Source: a virus. Taken from it: DNA of 62,289 nt. The notes beneath the pieces are model-generated. The model ran no database searches, had not been told where the DNA came from, and worked only from the letters and a program-made list of their open reading frames with translations. The stretch lies in IMG/VR virus record IMGVR_UViG_3300006921_003544, positions 1-62,289 of that record. One strand, 5' to 3'. Shown piece after piece: positions 59,912-62,289 of this stretch. The position numbers and the translations under genes are program-made. How positions within the stretch are numbered: position 1 is the stretch's first letter; the number at the start of each line of letters is the position of its first letter.

Positions 59912-60561
59912 ATTTAGTAACGTTCTTAGCACCGATACGAATTTCGACAGGAGACGCAGACCAAAATTCTGTCAAATATAATTATGGCATAAAAGGTCTT
60001 GAACATACATTGAATAATATTCTAGAAAAATCATCATGGAAAAATATGGTAGATGGATATAAGTTTAATATATCGTTGAAAATAGACGAATGTGATGACT
60101 TAGCAAATGAATGGATATATGATGGATATGAGAAGTATAAGTCTTATGTTATGTATAATATCACTCCAAGAATTCCATCAGCACTCACGGAACCTCCAAG
60201 CAATCTTAGTCGAATGCATTATACACATTGCAATTATTGGTATCAAGATTGCTACGACATCGCACCTGTCAGTAGATATTATTGGATTTGGAATCAATGT
60301 AATGAAATAATGTCAGCTGATTGGGATCAAGTACTTCATGACTATAATGGATTAAGAGATAAAGTACTTTCTGGAACATATCCAACACGTGCTGGTGGAT
60401 GTTTATTTCCGATCGTTCCGAAAGAGCTTGTAGATGAAAATATTAAAGAAGGGTTGACAACTCCTATCGTAGGAACTTCTCCTGCAGATATTTACTGGGA
60501 GCAGAAAGGTTGGTATGGTAGTAGTGTTGATATACAAATAAATGGAGATGTTAAATTATGA
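59908..60561 (+). CDS. Unknown protein of the sugar operon
   Basis: 217 aa, not recognised. It is aromatic-rich (Trp and Tyr about 10 percent), with NLVTFLAPIRIS, YVMYNITPRIPSAL, YTHCNYWYQDCYD (about residues 103-122), YYWIWNQCNEIM and AGGCLFPIVPKEL. No metal or nucleotide motif is clear, although 'IDECDD' could be an acidic site. Overlap by four bases with both neighbours shows it is translated with the glycan enzymes. A sugar-processing or transferase role is guessed from context only. Confidence 0.45.
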   Translation: MNLVTFLAPIRISTGDADQNSVKYNYGIKGLEHTLNNILEKSSWKNMVDGYKFNISLKIDECDDLANEWIYDGYEKYKSYVMYNITPRIPSALTEPPSNLSRMHYTHCNYWYQDCYDIAPVSRYYWIWNQCNEIMSADWDQVLHDYNGLRDKVLSGTYPTRAGGCLFPIVPKELVDENIKEGLTTPIVGTSPADIYWEQKGWYGSSVDIQINGDVKL

Positions 60562-61355
60562 AATATGTAATAACGGGATCGGAAGGATTCATAGGAAAAG
60601 CTGTACTAGAAGCACTCAAATTGAGAGGTGATTACGTATGGCAGATACATCAGGATAAAAACTTATATAACGACGACACTGCATTGGAAGGCATGATTGA
60701 ACAATGTGATGGTATATTTCATATAGGTGCAATTTCTGATACAACGGAGCATGATCCAAATTATATGCTATACTGGAATTATACAACTAGTAAAATATTA
60801 TTTGATCTAGCTAGGAAATATGATAAAAAAGTTGTATATTCTAGCTCCGCTGCTAATTACGGAAGTGGTGATGGTATACCAAATAATATATACGGATGGT
60901 CGAAATTATTGGCTGAGGAATATGGTATGAAAGCGTGTGAGAGATTTGTAGCATTGAGATATTTTAATGTCTACGGACCAGGAGAAAGTGATAAAGGTAA
61001 GATGGCATCAGTAGCATACCAAGCGCATAAAGCGGGAAAGTTCAAACTATTCCCAGGTGACATTAAACGAGATTTTGTATACGTACCAGATGTAGTACAT
61101 GCTAACCTTCATGCAATGACTCTCGAAAGAGGTGTATTTGATGTAGGAACTGGAACCGCAGAAACGTTTGAATCTTTAGTCGAAGGAATGGAAATATCAT
61201 ACACATATCACGATAAGAATATGATTCCAAAATGGTATCAGTACTTTACAAAGGCAGATCGATCAAAGTTTATGCCAGGATGGAAGCCTTATTGGAATGT
61301 ATTAAAAGGTACTGAAGATTATAGAGAAACGCTCGGTACTATGTGGGAGGGATAA
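60558..61355 (+). CDS. hldD: NAD-dependent sugar epimerase (HldD/RfaD-like)
   Basis: 265-aa short-chain epimerase. NAD site ITGSEGFIGKA (about residues 4-14), FHIGAISDTTEHD (about 54-66, strongly HldD-like), SSSAANYGSG with catalytic YGWSK (Y-x-x-x-K), RYFNVYGPGESDKGKMASVA (about 134-153) and RDFVYVPDVVHANL. HldD converts ADP-D-glycero- to ADP-L-glycero-manno-heptose. Clustered with the HldE-like kinase and nucleotidyltransferase, so the heptose reading is well supported. Somewhat shorter than E. coli HldD (310 aa). Confidence 0.87.
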   Translation: MKYVITGSEGFIGKAVLEALKLRGDYVWQIHQDKNLYNDDTALEGMIEQCDGIFHIGAISDTTEHDPNYMLYWNYTTSKILFDLARKYDKKVVYSSSAANYGSGDGIPNNIYGWSKLLAEEYGMKACERFVALRYFNVYGPGESDKGKMASVAYQAHKAGKFKLFPGDIKRDFVYVPDVVHANLHAMTLERGVFDVGTGTAETFESLVEGMEISYTYHDKNMIPKWYQYFTKADRSKFMPGWKPYWNVLKGTEDYRETLGTMWEG

Positions 61356-61356
61356 A

Positions 61357-62121
61357 ATGAAGATATTAGTTATAGGAGATAGTTGTATTGATAGATTCGT
61401 GTATTGCGATATAAACAGAATTTGCCCAGAAGCGCCAGTTCCTGTGTTAAATCCTATAAAGGTTATAGAAAATAATGGAATGGCTGGAAATGTAGTAAAA
61501 AATTTAGAATCATTAGGAGCTAAGGTTGATTTAGTTACAAATAAAGAAACTATATTAAAGACAAGATATATTGATGATAAGTCTGGCCAGATGATTATGA
61601 GACTAGATGAAAATGACATATGTAAACCTATACAATCATTAGCAAGTACAGGAAAAGCAATGCCGCATCATATAATGAAGACATCTGACCATGATGCAAT
61701 AATTGTATCAGATTATTGTAAAGGATTTCTTCAAACATATGATATACAACAAATAACAGAAATGGCTAATTGTCCAATATTCTTAGATACAAAAAAGAAG
61801 TTGGGTGATTGGTGTAAAGGTATAGATTTTATTAAAATAAATAAACCTGAATGGCAACTTAATCCAGACTACAGTGAAACAAATGTTATAGTAACAGATG
61901 GTAAAAATGGGGCCACGTATTTAGATACAATATATCCAGTGGATGAAGAAGTCAACGTCTCTGACGTATCAGGAGCAGGTGATACATTTATGGCGGGGCT
62001 AGTATATAAGTATATTTATGGTATAAATGTAATGAAACAGCGTGATATTAGTTTAGCAATTAACTTTGCAAATAAATGTGCAAGTAAAGTAGTACAAGAA
62101 AGAGGAGTAACGACAATATGA
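61357..62121 (+). CDS. PfkB-family sugar kinase (HldE kinase domain-like)
   Basis: 254 aa. LVIGDSCIDRFVYCDINRIC (about residues 4-23) with EAPVPVLNP, NNGMAGNVVKNLESLGAKV (about 39-57), AIIVSDYCKGFL (about 111-122) and the catalytic SGAGDTFMAGLVYKY (about 206-220). In HldE the kinase domain (about 318 aa) phosphorylates heptose-7-phosphate; the shorter length is noteworthy. The nucleotidyltransferase domain is a separate gene starting in its stop codon. It lies downstream of hldD with a one-base gap. Confidence 0.83.
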   Translation: MKILVIGDSCIDRFVYCDINRICPEAPVPVLNPIKVIENNGMAGNVVKNLESLGAKVDLVTNKETILKTRYIDDKSGQMIMRLDENDICKPIQSLASTGKAMPHHIMKTSDHDAIIVSDYCKGFLQTYDIQQITEMANCPIFLDTKKKLGDWCKGIDFIKINKPEWQLNPDYSETNVIVTDGKNGATYLDTIYPVDEEVNVSDVSGAGDTFMAGLVYKYIYGINVMKQRDISLAINFANKCASKVVQERGVTTI

Positions 62122-62289
62122 TAATTTGGACAAATGGATGTTTTGATGTTATACATAAAGGTCATGTTGAATTATTCAAATATGCAAAAAGTTTAGGTTC
62201 TAAGCTGTATGTAGGAATAGATTCGGATGATAAAGTAAGAAAAGATAAGGGTAGTGGAAGACCTTTTAATAACCAACACGATAGAAGAG
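62118..62289 (+). CDS. Cytidylyltransferase-like (HldE nucleotidyltransferase domain), cut by window end
   Basis: The first 57 codons of a gene truncated at the window edge. IIWTNGCFDVIHKGHVELFK (about residues 2-21) with the HxGH nucleotide site (HKGH), then LYVGIDSDDKVRKDKG and GRPFNNQHDR, as in the HldE/RfaE adenylyltransferase domain, which makes ADP-heptose from heptose-1-phosphate. Its ATG overlaps the kinase stop by four bases. The missing 3' part (about 70-100 codons) and any gmhA/gmhB genes must lie downstream. A glycerol-3-phosphate cytidylyltransferase is a less likely reading. Confidence 0.83.
   Translation, partial: MIIWTNGCFDVIHKGHVELFKYAKSLGSKLYVGIDSDDKVRKDKGSGRPFNNQHDRR

Noticed and set aside
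60107-60310. 67-aa + strand frame inside the 217-aa sugar-operon gene
   Set aside because: Out-of-frame shadow with no ribosome site, fully nested in a gene with coupled starts on both sides.

Overview
The window is a contiguous piece of a large, AT-rich, strictly lytic-type tailed-phage genome with T4-like (contractile-tail myovirus) architecture. Every gene I can support lies on the + strand. Genes are packed with 0-150 base gaps, or overlap by 1-23 bases; no gene-free stretch exceeds about 145 bases, and I see no tRNA, rRNA, CRISPR array, insertion sequence or integrase. The phage identity rests on recognisable T4 families: scaffold and major capsid protein, sheath and tube, gp32, UvsX, gp41, gp43, gp45, gp44/62. 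The host is not proven. A recurrent promoter, TTG then exactly 20 bases then TATATT(T/A/G), resembles the Bacteroidetes -33/-7 promoter (TTTG / TAnnTTTG), so a Bacteroidetes host is my best guess.

Layout. (1) 38-23743, virion module: scaffold, major capsid protein, PhoH-like ATPase, neck and tail-completion proteins (one fused to a LamG-like domain), sheath, tube, a gp26-like tail chaperone followed in the +1 frame by a second domain across a T7 run, tape measure, and three baseplate proteins, two of them very large (1195 and 1590 aa). (2) 23789-32539, start of the replication module: an unexpected second polymerase of family A type, a large unknown protein, then gp32-like SSB, UvsX, a FEN-like nuclease and the gp41 helicase. 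(3) 32627-39857, nucleotide metabolism and DNA modification: B12-dependent ribonucleotide reductase, GTP cyclohydrolase I, QueE, QueD, a phosphoribosyltransferase, a dUTPase/dCTP-deaminase-like protein, a dNMP-kinase-like protein and a DpdA-like transglycosylase. Together these look like a 7-deazaguanine DNA hypermodification cassette without QueC in view. (4) 40018-48756, core replisome: family B polymerase, clamp, a complete GroES-GroEL pair inserted between clamp and clamp loader, gp44, gp62, an Nmad1-like protein, a Cas4-like Fe-S nuclease and a SLOG-like protein. (5) 48800-62289, a sugar island in one tight operon: at least five glycosyltransferases, a B12-binding radical SAM enzyme, NAD synthetase, a UDP-sugar 6-dehydrogenase, and HldD, HldE-kinase and HldE-nucleotidyltransferase-like genes for ADP-heptose. 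The last gene is cut by the window edge.

How it fits together. Two promoter-like classes split the map. TATTTATA boxes precede structural genes and probably act late; the TTG-N20-TATATT class precedes replication genes. The SSB gene has both. The phage appears to bring its own capsid-folding chaperonin, a modified-guanine pathway that would protect its DNA, and machinery to make and attach unusual sugars to virion, DNA or host surface.
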